NCBI GenBank assembly: GCA_022264855.1
Contig: JABYQU010000024.1
Span: 1 to 64,000, forward strand
DNA length: 64,000 nt
DNA from: Lenzites betulinus
Lineage: Eukaryota > Basidiomycota > Agaricomycetes > Polyporales > Polyporaceae
Direction: 5' to 3'
Positions within the stretch are counted from its first letter, which is position 1. Each line of letters starts with the position of its first letter. Positions 45,106-57,081 of the stretch are shown here, piece after piece. The notes under the pieces were generated by a model, which saw only the letters and a program-made list of their open reading frames with translations, was not told the origin of the DNA and did no database searches. The position numbers and the translations under genes were made by a program.

Positions 45106-47367
45106 ATGACCCCCGCCTTCATTCGCAACCTCGTTCCCCGTCGCGAAAAGCGGGCTGAAGGCCGCCCCCTCCTCGAGGCCCTCGCGTCCATCACCTGGGT
45201 CCAGTGGGGACACTTTTGGTCTGGGTGCGTACGACGTCCTTGGCTTGCGCCTCGTCGTCTCGATCGCTCACACCGTCTCCTTGGCGCGTGCCTATATGCG
45301 CCCACAACTACAGCTGGCTCGCTTGGACTTGCGACGCCATCGACTTCTTCTCCGTCTCCCTCAGCGTAACCCGTCTGCAGGATCAATTCCATAGGAGCAC
45401 TCATGACATCGTACGCACGCGTCGTTCATCGTCCCCACCGCGTCATCTCTGACCCCACATCTGCCAGACGACTGCCATCACGCTCACCCTTCTATTCCGT
45501 TCGGTCGGAGCTGTGAGCATCCACGTCCCTTTCCCTATCTCGCGCCCCCGAAGCTAATCAACGCACGCGCGTCTCTCCGTCGTAGGTCGTTTTCGGTATT
45601 ATTTCCGACCGCTTTGGCCGCAAATGGCCGCTCATCGCCAACCTGCTCATGGTCGCCGTCCTCGAGCTCGGGTCCGGCTTCGTTGAGACCTTCCCAGCTT
45701 TCCTCGCCGTCCGTTCCCTCTTCGGTATCGCGATGGGCGGTATCTGGGGACTTGCGGCTTCCACCTCCCTCGAGAACTTGCCCTTCGAAGTTCGTGGTCT
45801 CGCATCCGGTGTCCTGCAGCAAGGATATGCCGTAGGATACCTCCTTGCAGCCGTCATCAACCTGACCCTCGTCCCCGAGACCGCGGAGACTTGGCGCAGC
45901 CTGTTTTGGACTGCATCCGGCATCTCCGCATTCGCCGCCTTCATCCGCTTCCTCCTGCCCGAGAGTGAAGTTTTCCTCCGTGCCAAGGCTGCCGAACGCG
46001 AGCGTGGTGGATCGACCACGAAGAAGACCAAGATTTTCTTGCACGAGACCGGCCAGATGCTCAGGCGCCACTGGCTTCTGTGCATCTACGCCGTTCTGCT
46101 CATGACGGGTGCGTGAATTGACCCTGTAGTCAGGGCCAGTTAACTGATTGGGCTGTGATGTCACACAGGGTTCAACTTCCTATCGCACGGATCTCAGGAT
46201 ATCTACCCCACGTACCTCACGAACGCAAAGCTCTTCACCGACCACGACGCCACCATCGCAACTATTATTGGCAACTGCGTGAGTGCCCATTTCATTCCTC
46301 ACGAAATGGATGCACGGCTAACCTAGTTTGAACGTTCAGGGCGCAATCGCGTGAGTTTACTATAGCTTATTTTGTGTGAATGGGGGGACTGCAGCTGAAC
46401 GACGGAAACAGTGGAGGCGCGATTGCCGGTTTCCTCAGCCAATACATTGGCCGTCGGCTCACGATCATGTACGTCCCAAGAACTTCTCGGCACTGTACAT
46501 CAGCTGACATGGGATTGCTTGGATGCAGCATCTTCGTCCTGCTTATTGGAGGTATGTGTTACCAAATTCCAGAAGATCTGCACAGACTTACCCTTTTGGT
46601 AGTGTTCATCCCCCTATGGATCCTGCCGTCGAGCTTCAGCGCTCTTGCCGCGGGCGCGTTCTGCATCCAATTCGGTGTGCAGGGTGCTTGGGGTGTGGTG
46701 AGTGCCATTGTCCGCTCTCTTGTCGTGAGCGGCGAGGTGCTGATAACCATTACGTGTAGATCCCCATCCAGCTCGCGGAGATCTCTCCCCCCGCCTTCCG
46801 TGCCACCTTCCCCGGTGTCGCGTACCAGCTCGGTAACGTGCGTGCCATATATGCGTTACTTTCTTGCACGTTCGCTAATGATCTGCGCTCTGCGTGACAC
46901 AGATGGTCTCTTCTGCTTCTGCGCAGATCGAAGCCAGTGAGTAATCTTCACATCCTGCCGAGCCCTCTGCAGTATCTGACGCGTCACGCCTACCCAGCCG
47001 GTGCTGCGAACCTGCACACGACCGTCATCGACCGCGACGGCAAGCCCAAGATCGTCTCCGACTACGCGACCGTGCAGGGCATCCTAATCGGCGTCGTCGC
47101 CGCCTTCGTCCTCATCGTCACCATCTTCGGCCCCGAGTACGTCGTCGTCTTTCCCTCCCCTCTGCGGTATCCCAAGCACGCAGCTGACCGTCTGACAGAA
47201 ACTACGGCTCGCACTTCGAGAAGAGCAAAGCCGCGTTCGAGCAGGGCGCCGGAAACGACGAGATCGTCGAGGGCGAGGACGGCACGCCGCGCGACTCGAG
47301 CGCGGGCTCGCGCCCGACGAGCGTCCGGATCGTCGACGAGAAGCGGGGCACGCCGGAGCCCGTCTAA
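45106..47367 (+). CDS. MFS carboxylate transporter, JEN1-like
   Basis: Thirteen exons: 45106-45224, 45314-45410, 45468-45512, 45586-46108, 46169-46278, 46340-46350, 46412-46468, 46529-46551, 46603-46697, 46760-46837, 46903-46936, 46998-47136 and 47199-47367, giving 499 aa. JEN1-family proteins import lactate, pyruvate and related acids with protons at the plasma membrane. Marks are DAIDFFSVSLSVTRLQ, the MFS loop ISDRFGRKWP, the GIAMGGIWGLAAS helix, NFLSHGSQDIYPTYL (a JEN1 hallmark, NxxSHGSQD), SQYIGRR and PIQLAEISPPAFRATFPG. The hydrophilic C-tail is acidic (GNDEIVEGEDG) and may be a ubiquitin/arrestin target. Exon 6 is only 11 nt. Confidence 0.93.
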
Positions 47368-48289
47368 GCTGCAGCAACGTATGCGTGAAAATGCGCGTTC
47401 TGCAGCGTGCAGCGTCGTGTCGCGGGAGCTCTCCGGGCTCTCCCGATTGGCGTCGACGTGTGGTGTTGGTGGACCCGCTGTCCTTCATGACATGACCCAC
47501 GACGACCTGTAGTTTCCTCTCAGTGTACTGTATTTGTAATGCCTACGACTCTTGCAACGACTGTACCTTCCGATTCCCCTGTTTCCTGCATGCTTGCGAG
47601 GCGTGCCGTCATTTCCCGCAGCTGGGCAAGGTAGTTCGAGAGGAGGAGACGAGAATGTCCGAGTAACGAGAGGCAGAATGTCGAGGAGGTATACGTCGCG
47701 TCCGACGCCGATGCCCGAGGCGAACACTCAGCAAGGCTTGCGCCGGTTGCTTCCGGGGGAACTGGCGGGTGCCCCCGACGATTCGGACGCCGGCGCCGCA
47801 CTCCGAATGGGCGGGAAATATTGTTGGCGCCTACTGATCTTACACCTCTTCGGCCATGGCTGCCACCTCCAGGAAATCCGAGTTCTCCGAGCTCTGAGTT
47901 TCTTTCGATTCAACTTGCTCAGTGGGTCCCTAGTAGGCCCCACCGTTTTAATATACCGCTCGAGGTGTGCCGATGATCGTTCGACGCGCACGATATCCAG
48001 GAGTGCTTCATAAGACGGTGATCTCACGGTGGCCACCATGATGGATGAACAGACTCTCGAGATCTCACGTCCGACTGCGTGCAGCCTAGCTTCGTCGCCC
48101 CAGGCACTTGGCGGTGCCCATGACTGGCTGATTCGTGTACTTGATAGATTGAGCGGGGAGCCGTTCTCGCGAGGGACGCAGCGAGTGCAGGATCAGGATT
48201 CAGGACTGCGTTGATCATGGCGGGCTGCTATAAATCTGCAGACTCGGTGCTTGTTGGCAGAGGCGTCGAGGAACGTCTTATAGCCCACG
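47368..48289. other. intergenic stretch
   Basis: No gene recognised in either strand; overlapping open frames lack splice logic and family signal. It should contain the 3' UTR of the transporter and the promoter of the hydrolase. Confidence 0.35.
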
Positions 48290-49580
48290 ATGCCGACCGC
48301 GCCAGTTGATGACAAGGGGACCGTGCTGTACTACGAGGACAGCGGCGTGCCCGAGGGGTCGAACGACTACATAACCGTCGTGCTCATCCACGGTACTTGT
48401 TTCCACAGTGGTACGTCGAGCATTTCCGGAATTGCGAGCTACGGGGACATACTTACACAGCATTTTGGCAGCTGTGTATCGACCTCTGATACCCTTCGCC
48501 GCCGAACGGAACCTCCGCCTCGTCCTGTTAAACATCCGCGACTATCCTGGTTCCACTCCCTATTCCGCCGAGGACTTTGAAGATCTTCGGGGAGCGACCC
48601 TTGAAGCGCAGGAACGAGCGCTACAGACCCGCGGTCTAGAGATCGCCGCGTTTGTGCGCTGGTTCATACAAACCCAGGACACCCCGCCAATCAAAGAGGA
48701 TCCCGAGACGAAAGCTCGTACGGGCGGCGTCTCAGTCCTCGCGTGGTCGGGCGGGACCAGTTTTGCCGTCGCGACATTCGCGCACGCAGACAAACTCGAC
48801 GAGGAGACTCGGCGGCTGCTCGACGCGCATCTGCGGACCTTCATCCTGTTCGGTACGAGTCACCCAGCCACACATTTTGCGAGGACGAATGCATACTCAC
48901 GACCTCCGAAGACCCGAGCGTGACCGTCGTCGGACACGCGCGTCCCCCCGGCCTCATCGCCCTGAGCCGGAACCCATCCGCGCCCGCCGAGGTGCAAGCC
49001 GCCGAGTTCGCGCTCGCGGTCTCGTCCTACTTCCCCCCCTTCACCCTCCCGGAGTGCGTCGACCCGCCGCCGACGTACGACCCGCCCCGCCGCGCGCTGC
49101 ACCTCGCGTCTGACCCCGTCGACCCGCGGTACATGCCGACGTCGTCGAAGATGACGCCGGAGGCCCTGCGCAGCCTCACGTACGCCGCGGTGTGGGAGGA
49201 CTCGCAGCACCTGCTGTGGGCGATCGGGTACGACGTGTACCGGCGGAACCTCGCGCGCGCGCTGTACGACTGTCGGATCATCCGCGACCAGGACGGGAGT
49301 GGGGCGCTGGAGAAGGTGTGGCCGGGGATGCGCGTGCACCTGCTGTGGTGCGACATGTCTATTGGGGACTGTCTGTGGGCGTCTGCGGTCATACACGCGC
49401 AGTACCCCGAGGCGCACCCCGAGCATCGGCGGCCGGTGGAGTTTCACAGGCTGGAGGGGACGAACCATTTTGTGAGTGCTAGTCGTGTTTGTGTATTGGG
49501 AGTAGGAGCTGATTGGGGGTGTGTAGGTACATTGGGAGGAACCGGAGCGGTTTATCACGCTCTTGGCGGGTATTGTGTAA
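48290..49580 (+). CDS. alpha/beta hydrolase
   Basis: Four exons, 48290-48410, 48472-48852, 48912-49471 and 49527-49580, give 371 aa. The oxyanion region is VVLIHGTCFHSG, followed by NIRDYPGSTPYS. The nucleophile elbow is LAWSGGTS, with Ser near 131. The catalytic His lies in EGTNHFVHWEEPERF near 353, in the last exon. The acid should be in the MRVHLLWCDMS region. No signal peptide is seen. The substrate is unknown; relatives in basidiomycetes are annotated only as hydrolases. The gene converges with the P450, and the stops are about 150 bp apart. Confidence 0.85.
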
Positions 49581-49594
49581 GGGCGAGGCTCGCG

Positions 49595-49744
49595 TACTAC
49601 CCTGCGTGTGTGTATACATCCCGCGAAGAACGACGTGTATGTGATCATGCATCTGCCAGGTGTGACCGTGTACTACCCTATGTGTGTGTAATATGTATAC
49701 ATCCCGCGAAGAAAGACGTATGTGTGATCATGCATCTGCCAGGT
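49595..49744. repeat. direct tandem duplication of about 76 bp at a gene convergence
   Basis: TACTACCCT(A/G)(T/C)GTGTGTGT...ATCATGCATCTGCCAGGTG occurs at 49595 and again at 49671, with small differences. The second copy includes the stop codon and last codons of the P450 on the minus strand; the first is its duplicated tail between the two genes. Confidence 0.85.
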
Positions 49745-51919
49745 GGGCATCGTTCGTGTGTGCGCCCAGGATCAGGTCCTCTGCCTTCTTCGAAAGTGGC
49801 TTGATCGTGCAGCGGCAGTCCTCCGGATACCTGCATTACAGCGTGAGTACGGGCACGCGATGCTCGGGACCCACGCGGGGAAGAGAAGAGGAGGGTGGGC
49901 ACGCACGAGAGGAAGCCGTCCTTCATCTTCGGCACGATGCGGACGGGCTGCCCGTCCGCGCCACGCGCCGGGCCGATGTCGAAGACGTGCAGCACGCGCG
50001 CGACGTTGAGGAACAGCGCCGCGTCCGCGAAGTACCTTCCTGGACATATCCTGTGCACAGAACGCGGGCGCGGGCAGCGGAAGGAAGGCGCGGGCGCCCG
50101 TGTGAGCACACGCTGAACCCTGTCCGAGCCCGGCGTGCGCACCTTCGGCCGAAGCCAAACGCAACCGTCGCGGGATCCCTGACGTCTGGGTTCAGTCTGC
50201 CGTTCTTGAGGAACCGTTCGGGAAGGAAGCTGTCCGGATCTGGGTATTCTTCTGGATTGTGCAGGATGGCCCTGGCGGATGCGGTGGGGTTCCGAGGGGC
50301 AGACGTCAACAGGCAGCGCCAAGACGTCGTGCGGTTAGGGGCAGGGGGTGGACTTACCACGCGTTCGGGAACATGACCGTCCCTGCTGGTATAAAATAGC
50401 CCTCGTACTCGTCATCCTCGACGACGGCGTGAGGCAGGCCGATGGGTGTGGCATTCTGCCACCGAAGACACTCCTTGATGATCGCGTCGATGTATGGCAA
50501 GCTGTCGCGGTCTGTGATGTCAGGCAAACGGTCTGTCCCGACCGCACTGGATAGTTCTGCTCGTGCTCGTGCCTGTACCTTGGGGTGCAGAGACATGGCA
50601 AGGAAGAACGTTTGGAATGTGGAGATGGTCTGACGAGCATCGTGTTAGGTACCCTCTGCCAAATTGCGAAAGAAAACGAACCGTATCAGCGCCGCCTGGA
50701 AGGGGTCGCGGACCGTGATGAGTATAGGGAAGAACGTCAGCATGAAGACAACGGGCTTACCGGCGTAGGCTATGGCAGCCACATTCTTCGTTAGTTTCTC
50801 GTCCACAGCCGACGATGGAGAAGACAGGATGGTGCCGACCATCGAGTACTGGGCGTCGTTTTGCACCTTCATCGCCTGTCATCACCTCGATCATTACTGA
50901 AAGGAGGACTCTGCACGCACCATTGCTATCTTCGCCTCTTCGAACGGTAAGTCGACCATCGCGTGGGATGCGTCTCGCCACCTCTTCAGCCGGTTTTGGA
51001 AACCGGCCCCAGGGAACCACCCAGGAATATATCGCAAGAATGGTAGATATTCCACCAAAAAGGCACCCGGTGTAAGGCCTGCTGCCACTCCTTCCATGGC
51101 TGTTTCGACGGTGTCAACTATCTTGTCGCCTCGCTCGGCTACCTCTATGCCGTAAACTGCCTTCAAGACGCTGGACGCAAACGCGCTAGCACCGTCGGAA
51201 ATTAGATAGCGGTAAGCGAGAGACGTCTGGACCAATAGAAGATCAGACGTACTATCGGATGTGGTCCTCCATCGCTTCCGGCGTCGTCAGCAGCTTCTGG
51301 AGGAATCTGGACGAGGACTCGCGCTGGGCGTTGCGGTACCTGGAGATCACGCCTGGGTGGAAGTGCTGCCAGAAGAGACGTCGGTGCCTCCGCCACTGCT
51401 GCCCGTACGGCATGAACCCGAAATCCCATTCCCAGCCAATCCTGCGGTGTGTGTGCGATTAGGGTCCCGAGAAAGAGCATGCTCGAGGCGACGTCGAACG
51501 TCGAACACATACAGTTCAATCATAGGCGACACCGGCCGATCCGAGTAATTTCCGGACCGCTTCTCGAGCAGCTCGAGTGCTGCTTTCGCGGTGCCTAGTA
51601 TCATGACTCTCTGGCCAAGGAGCTGGAAAGAGATGATGTCACCTGGCGAATAGGGTGGCGTGTGAGAGCTGTATGCGTTGTTGGGGGTCATGTCGATAGA
51701 CTCACCGTACGTTTGAGACATGTCGCGGTAGGCTTCCCATGCCGCCGTCTTGGGTGCAGACAGTATGTTGCCGATTATTGGGAGCGGTGTAGGACCAGGG
51801 GGGAGTGGTCGTCCCCTTGTTCTGGCCTTCCAGCTAGACACCGACTTGAAATACCAGAAGAGGAGGTATGAGGCTCCGAGAGCAAGCAGGGTGAGGCTGG
51901 GGGAGGAAATGTCAGTCAT
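49728..51919 (-). CDS. cytochrome P450 with a break at the I-helix
   Basis: Exons 51919-51706, 51642-51513, 51441-51253, 51185-50921 and 50875-50761, then one ending at 50358, then 50271-50143, 50050-49907 and 49830-49728. Visible: an N-terminal membrane anchor (LTLLALGASYLLFWYF), the PPGPTPLPIIGN hinge, C-helix WRRHRR, AVYGIEV, the K-helix ECLRW (ExxR), PDSFLPERF, and the heme loop FGFGRRICPGRYF. The exon carrying the end of the I-helix (QTISTFQTFFLAM) cannot be joined in phase to the preceding exon, because the only phase-compatible reading from the acceptor at about 50654 meets TAA at once. Either a frameshift/nonsense mutation or an unusual splice site is present. It would be an ER monooxygenase; family number not assigned. 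Confidence 0.85.
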
Positions 51920-53780
51920 GTTGCGAGGTGCTGGCATCCGTTGGGGTGTGCTGTCCGTTCTTATCTGACCTCCTGAGCCCACTAGTGGAGAATCGCCATC
52001 GCAAATCGGACGCCCTGTACAAGGTTTGTCATGGAGGACGCCAAGTGGTGATGTCACAACTTCTCCAGCGTCGTTCAAACCGAGCCCCTTGCGACAAGCC
52101 CGGGGGTACATCAGGACGAGGAAGTCCGTCAAGAGCTTAAATGACAGCTTGCCTTGCGTAAATCAGGTCCGAGGACCGAAAGCATCTTGTAGAGGCAAGT
52201 GCTGCGACGGATTTCCCGGGCGTCGCTCGTCTCGAGCCTGGCGCCGACAAGCACACTAGCGCTACCACGTCAGGGCGCTGATGTGGAAGGTTTGGTGTTA
52301 GCAAAGTGCTGCGCGAGCGCCAAACTACGGTACGTACTATAGTGTCGGTATTTCCTTCAAGGGTCACTCAGCTGATAAGCAACTCCGGAGCGGGAGCTAT
52401 CATGTCGTATTGCAATAAAGTCACAGCGAGCTGCGGGGGCATGAGGTTAGTGAGCGTTCTCGTACGGATGATCGATGTGTATCATCAACTGCGTGTTGCT
52501 GTCGTACACCGTGTGAACCATACGGAAGGTCCGGCACCCAGACAGGGACAGCATTCAATTGGTGTGATTCGCTGTAAAAGACCGGTACACCGGGGCCACT
52601 TGTCCCAGCACCCGGATGGACACGGGGCGGATCTGTCCTGAACACGGGGTCCATTGAGAGCTGTCTTGAACACGCAATCCCCGGAACATGCAGATAGATA
52701 CTCACGCCAGCATGTCTGGTCCCCCTTTCAACGTCGCGTTTACTTGACATCGGTTCCGAGGAGCGAGAGCATAATCTGTGTGGCGTAAGCGTAAGCGCAG
52801 GAGTGTGGCTAAATCCCTTGTATAACCCTGTATGACCAAATTCAACCTACGCGTCGCCCGAATGGTTGACCAAACATTCGCAGAAGCACTTCATAGGCTG
52901 CTTGAACATGTGAATCTTCAGCCATCCGTAGAGGCTTGTAAGGAGCAAAAACCGCCCATATTACGCATGTGGCGTATCTGTGTGTATTGTGATGCCACGA
53001 GTTGTACGGGGAGTGATATATGGGGTATGCTTACTCGGTTGACGTGGCTGCGAAACGAGCTTAGGCGCCTTCGCGGTGATAAGGCGGGACTCGTGCCGTA
53101 GAGTGGGATCGATCGGAGGTGTTATTTACGCAATACTTGCGGTTCTGGCTCATGGGGTGCTCCCGGGGTTCAAATTCTAATACAGGTCACACGCTAGAAG
53201 TAAACAAGGTCATGTTGGGATGGTACTCGTGTGGGGACGCGCAGAGTACTCACCAAGGCAGTTGAGTAAAACGTTGGTGGTTGTTGAACGGGCTCTCTCT
53301 GACACTATGCCAGAAAACAACCCTTTCATTCGAAGAGACAACAAGAGTGGGACAGAGGGCTCCCTAAGTAGTTAAAAGCGTTGAAGATTTAGTGTAGTGC
53401 AGTGATACTCCAGCCTGAGACGGAAGGCTGGATTCTTTCGACAGCCCCGATTTGAAGGAACTAGTGCATCTGTATCTATATATCATTCAATTTGCTTCTA
53501 TGTCCGGAAAGACGACGGGTTTCCCGACAAACATATCAGGCGACTAGCACGGCGGATGGTGGCAGAAACGAGAAAGCTGTTTAGCTGTATTTGGGCATGA
53601 TGTCGACGTCACGTCGTATCGGGCGTCTATCCGCCCAGGCGAAGAAACTGCTCCAAACCTTCGCGAGCAGTACGGCTGTAAGTTACTATCATTGGCACTG
53701 CAATTCCGACCATCGAGGCGTTCAAGTTTCCCAGCCAATCCACGGAACAATATTCTCCTTCTAGACTATCACGCCTCAAA
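51920..53780. other. long intergenic region
   Basis: No conserved gene seen. A lone plus-strand frame of 89 aa (52832-53101, MTKFNLRVARMVDQTFAEAL) has no known motif and may be chance. 53630-53780 is the likely promoter of the WD40 gene. Confidence 0.35.
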
Positions 53781-55613
53781 ATGCCTCGGGACCTTCCGGG
53801 GATGTACTGGGATGAGGAAAAGAAACGATATTTCCCTCTTTCGTCGAAACCAGCGAGAGGACCAACAGCCACAGCAGTGTCGGCGCAACAGACGGTGCAG
53901 ACTGCACGTATCCCACCTCAACAATCGCGGAAACGAAAGGCTGGCAGCTTGGTCTCGGAACCTCCAATATTTCATGAACGTAGTACTCCTTCTGCCTCAG
54001 CCGAAGGGGTACATTTCTGGCGCAACTTAAACGCTCTTAGAGAAGGTCCTCTAAACGACCAGCGTCGACGATGCATGCAGTAAGTGTTCGTTTTACTGGT
54101 GTTTTGAATTTCATTCAACACATCCTAGAATACAGTAACATGCAGATTGCCCATATGTTCAGCCACTCAAACCGCCCCACGCCGCCCGATAGGGGCATAG
54201 ATATTGGGGAGTCCGTATCGGCGTTATGTTCTAGAACAGTAAGTTTAGATAGTAGGTCATCTCTTACATTGGTTCGGTACTCACGTCTCTTAGGATGACC
54301 CCGACGATTCTGGGATGTTCATTGGCGGAGGGACGGGGTGGCTATATATCATGGACGGCGAAGACCCTGATCGCAGATGGCGCGAATTTTGTCTGCGTTC
54401 CCAGGTGCGTCGGGTTTGATTGTGCCGGGCACACGTTTTCATACATCATAACACGCGGTCCATAGATAACTTCCATTACACGCTCTGAATCCATAACACT
54501 GTACGTCCTCAACCGAGATCTCTGTCATTTGACATAGCTAAGATTCTTCCGTAGGGTAACCTCTTTGGGCTCTCCGGTAAGCGCGCTGGTCACCACCCGA
54601 GCGCAGCGTATTGGGTAAGTAATCAATTGTCTACTGACAGTTTTTAGTGCTGATTCAACTTAGTTCGTGGTTGCTGCGCGAGTTCCCACCTAATATTTGC
54701 AGTGATGCATGGTCTGGGCATATATATGATCGTACAATCGTCGTGGGTGAGTCCGGCGTGAGATTGTCTGCTCGTGGCGTAACTGAGATATTATAGGTGG
54801 TAAACGGGGCGCGGTGTGTTTTCGTGATGCTGAACATGATAACTACGTGCGTCTGCATTGTGAAAGCGACGTGTTCTCCACGAGGTTGCAAAACGAGGTG
54901 AGTATGTCCTTTCTAGATAGGATGCATTGATCTAAATGTATGGATTACCTCACAGAATCTGTTGTACCTCGGGATGCGCAACGGCACTATCGGAAGATGG
55001 GACTTGCGACAGCCTCAAGCTGCTTCAGACACCATTGTTAGGATGTCGGAAAAGCGGGAGCGCACTGGCGGAACACCCGTGCAGCATCTACGCATAGTTA
55101 ATCACGATGGACTCCTTGTAGAAACGATGCGTGGTGATGTGAGCGAGCTGGTTTATTCTAGTGCATCCACCCTTTCTGACCAAATCCGAGCGTAGCTTGA
55201 AATCCACGACCTGCGCTTTCTACGGTCTGCGACGCCATCACTTGAGTTCAAGGGTCATGTCTCGAGCTATCAACATCGGCTTGTTAGCATGTCTCTATGC
55301 TTTTGGCGTCCTATTACTAACATATGATCATACAACGTAGGGTCTGGCCATAGATCCTGCGGAGAGCTTCCTTTTCATGGGTGGCGGGGACAGTCGTCTC
55401 CGCGCATGGTCCTTCCGAACTGGACACAGCTTGGTCAACGATGTCGCGGAAGGGGACAAGGGTTCGCAATCGGAACCAGGCCCATTCGACGTGATTTACC
55501 CTCATCCTATCACAGCACTAGACATCATAGCGAAGAGGAAAACGCACTTATGGGCTGCTTCTCAAACAAACTTACATCGTGTCGAATTGGGTCCCAACGG
55601 TATACTTCGCTAA
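53781..55613 (+). CDS. DCAF4-like WD40-repeat protein
   Basis: Ten exons: 53781-54079, 54136-54238, 54294-54404, 54466-54500, 54555-54614, 54664-54746, 54797-54897, 54956-55138, 55196-55282 and 55341-55613, giving 444 aa. The N-terminal LPGMYWDEEKKRYFPL is the mark of DDB1- and CUL4-associated factor 4. The WD-like blades are divergent: GMFIGGGTGWLYIMD, LYLGMRNGTIGRWDLRQ, EIHDLRF, FLFMGGGDSRLRAWSFRTG. Family members are thought to serve as substrate receptors of CRL4 ubiquitin ligases. The gene converges with MOB1, with stops about 210 bp apart. Confidence 0.8.
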
Positions 55614-55821
55614 TTCCACCACTCTCCTCTGCACGTTCTACCTATGTGTATGTAATCAATGAAACACGAGCGTTCACGCAAATGTATGTTACAGGCTCAT
55701 AGCAGGTTGAAAACATCATTATGCGTGTGGTATATGACGAGCCGGCCGTCTCCGATCCCCAACTACACCCTCTATACGCACGAGCCTCTCGACGCGGGCC
55801 ATCGTCCAATCCACTTACGCT

Positions 55822-56800
55822 TTAGGCCTCGAGGATACCCATCTCCTTCCACTTCTCCCACAGCGCTCCTATACCAGCAAGGGCACCCGGTTGACCCTTG
55901 ATGTCCTTGACGTCAAGCAGTTCATACTCCTTGCCAAACGCCAAGAAATGCGCGAAGAGAGAGTTGAAATGACCCTCGCTACGAAGGTGTAGGATCTGCT
56001 GGTAGTGTGCATGGTAGAGGTGGGCGAATACTCGGAGAAGCTGGCGGTACACATGCTTGACCGTTGCAGGGAAATTGCCCGAGAAGTCGCGGCCTACCAC
56101 AAGCATGAGACTACAAGAATGAGCATTCATCCGCAATGTGGCACATACCAGACTTGGTAGGGAAGACTGTTTCGTCATCAAGGAGGTTTTGCACCCATGT
56201 CATAACGTAGTCGATATACGTAGGTGCCGGCAGTTGGACGCTCTTGCGATCTTGGTTGATCCACGTGTAGTTGAGACTATATGGGTCACATGTTAACAAC
56301 CACGTAGATGCGTAACGGGTGAGGTGTGCGTACTTCGGGCCCGCAGCCATACTAGGGCACGACTGCTGTGTGCAACATTCTGCGAGGACACCATAGAAGT
56401 GGTTGAGGTTTTGGTAGAAGTCAAATACTAGTAGATGAACAGGCCACGGGTCAGCTCATGAACACGCAGAGTATGTACAGGAAAGAACTCACCATTGACT
56501 GCAACCCATTCCATGACATCTGCATACTTTGGCAGCATGACAATGGTTTTGAAATTCCCCTTTACCAGGGCAGCTTCGACGAATGGACTGCATAAGTACA
56601 GCGGCTTTGGAGTGGCAGTGCCCGTCGGCGTTGATGGAGGCAGAGTGTCGGTGGGTGGGAAGGTAGCGGAGGTTGGTGTAGTGGATCGCCGTGGCGGGCG
56701 AGGGGCGCGTTGCATGGAACGCCTTCGCGACCAGCGATGAGCATCGATGGGGACCAAAATCCAGGAAATTGTCTCACCCAATGGAGTTGAAGAACGACAT
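55822..56800 (-). CDS. MOB1: MOB1 kinase activator
   Basis: Five exons, 56800-56778, 56722-56493, 56427-56334, 56276-56149 and 56093-55822, give 248 aa. It starts MSFFNSIG, has a Pro/Thr linker, then the Mob domain: PFVEAALVKGNFKTIVMLPK, FDFYQNLNHFYGVLAE, TQQSCPSM, APTYIDYVMTWVQNLLDDE, VYRQLLRVFAHLYHAHY and GHFNSLFAHFLAFGKEYELL. The Cys/His zinc ligands (CxxxxC and HxxxxH) are in place. Mob1 binds and activates NDR/LATS-type kinases (Dbf2, Cbk1-like) in mitotic exit and septation. No defects are seen. Confidence 0.95.
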
Positions 56801-57081
56801 GATGACTTAGGTGAAGGGCGGAAGAAGACTAAGCACCACAAGACTAAGAGAGACACTAGAGAAGGATGTGAACGTGCGGCGGAGTGGAGCTGGAAACGGC
56901 GGTGGCGACGCGGGAAGCGTACGGGGAATTACGCACGTGACGGGAGGCACTACGCGACCTTGTTTGTGGTTATTGAATTTAGAGGCCGTTGCCAAATATC
57001 AACAAACAACCGCTCGAGGCACAATGGTCGGTGGCGCGTCACTTGCTACAACCTCCCCCTTCACTGGGTCTACGACCCGTC
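56801..57081. promoter_or_regulatory. divergent promoter of MOB1 and TPR
   Basis: 281 bp between the two start codons. No TATA box stands out on either side. Confidence 0.5.
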
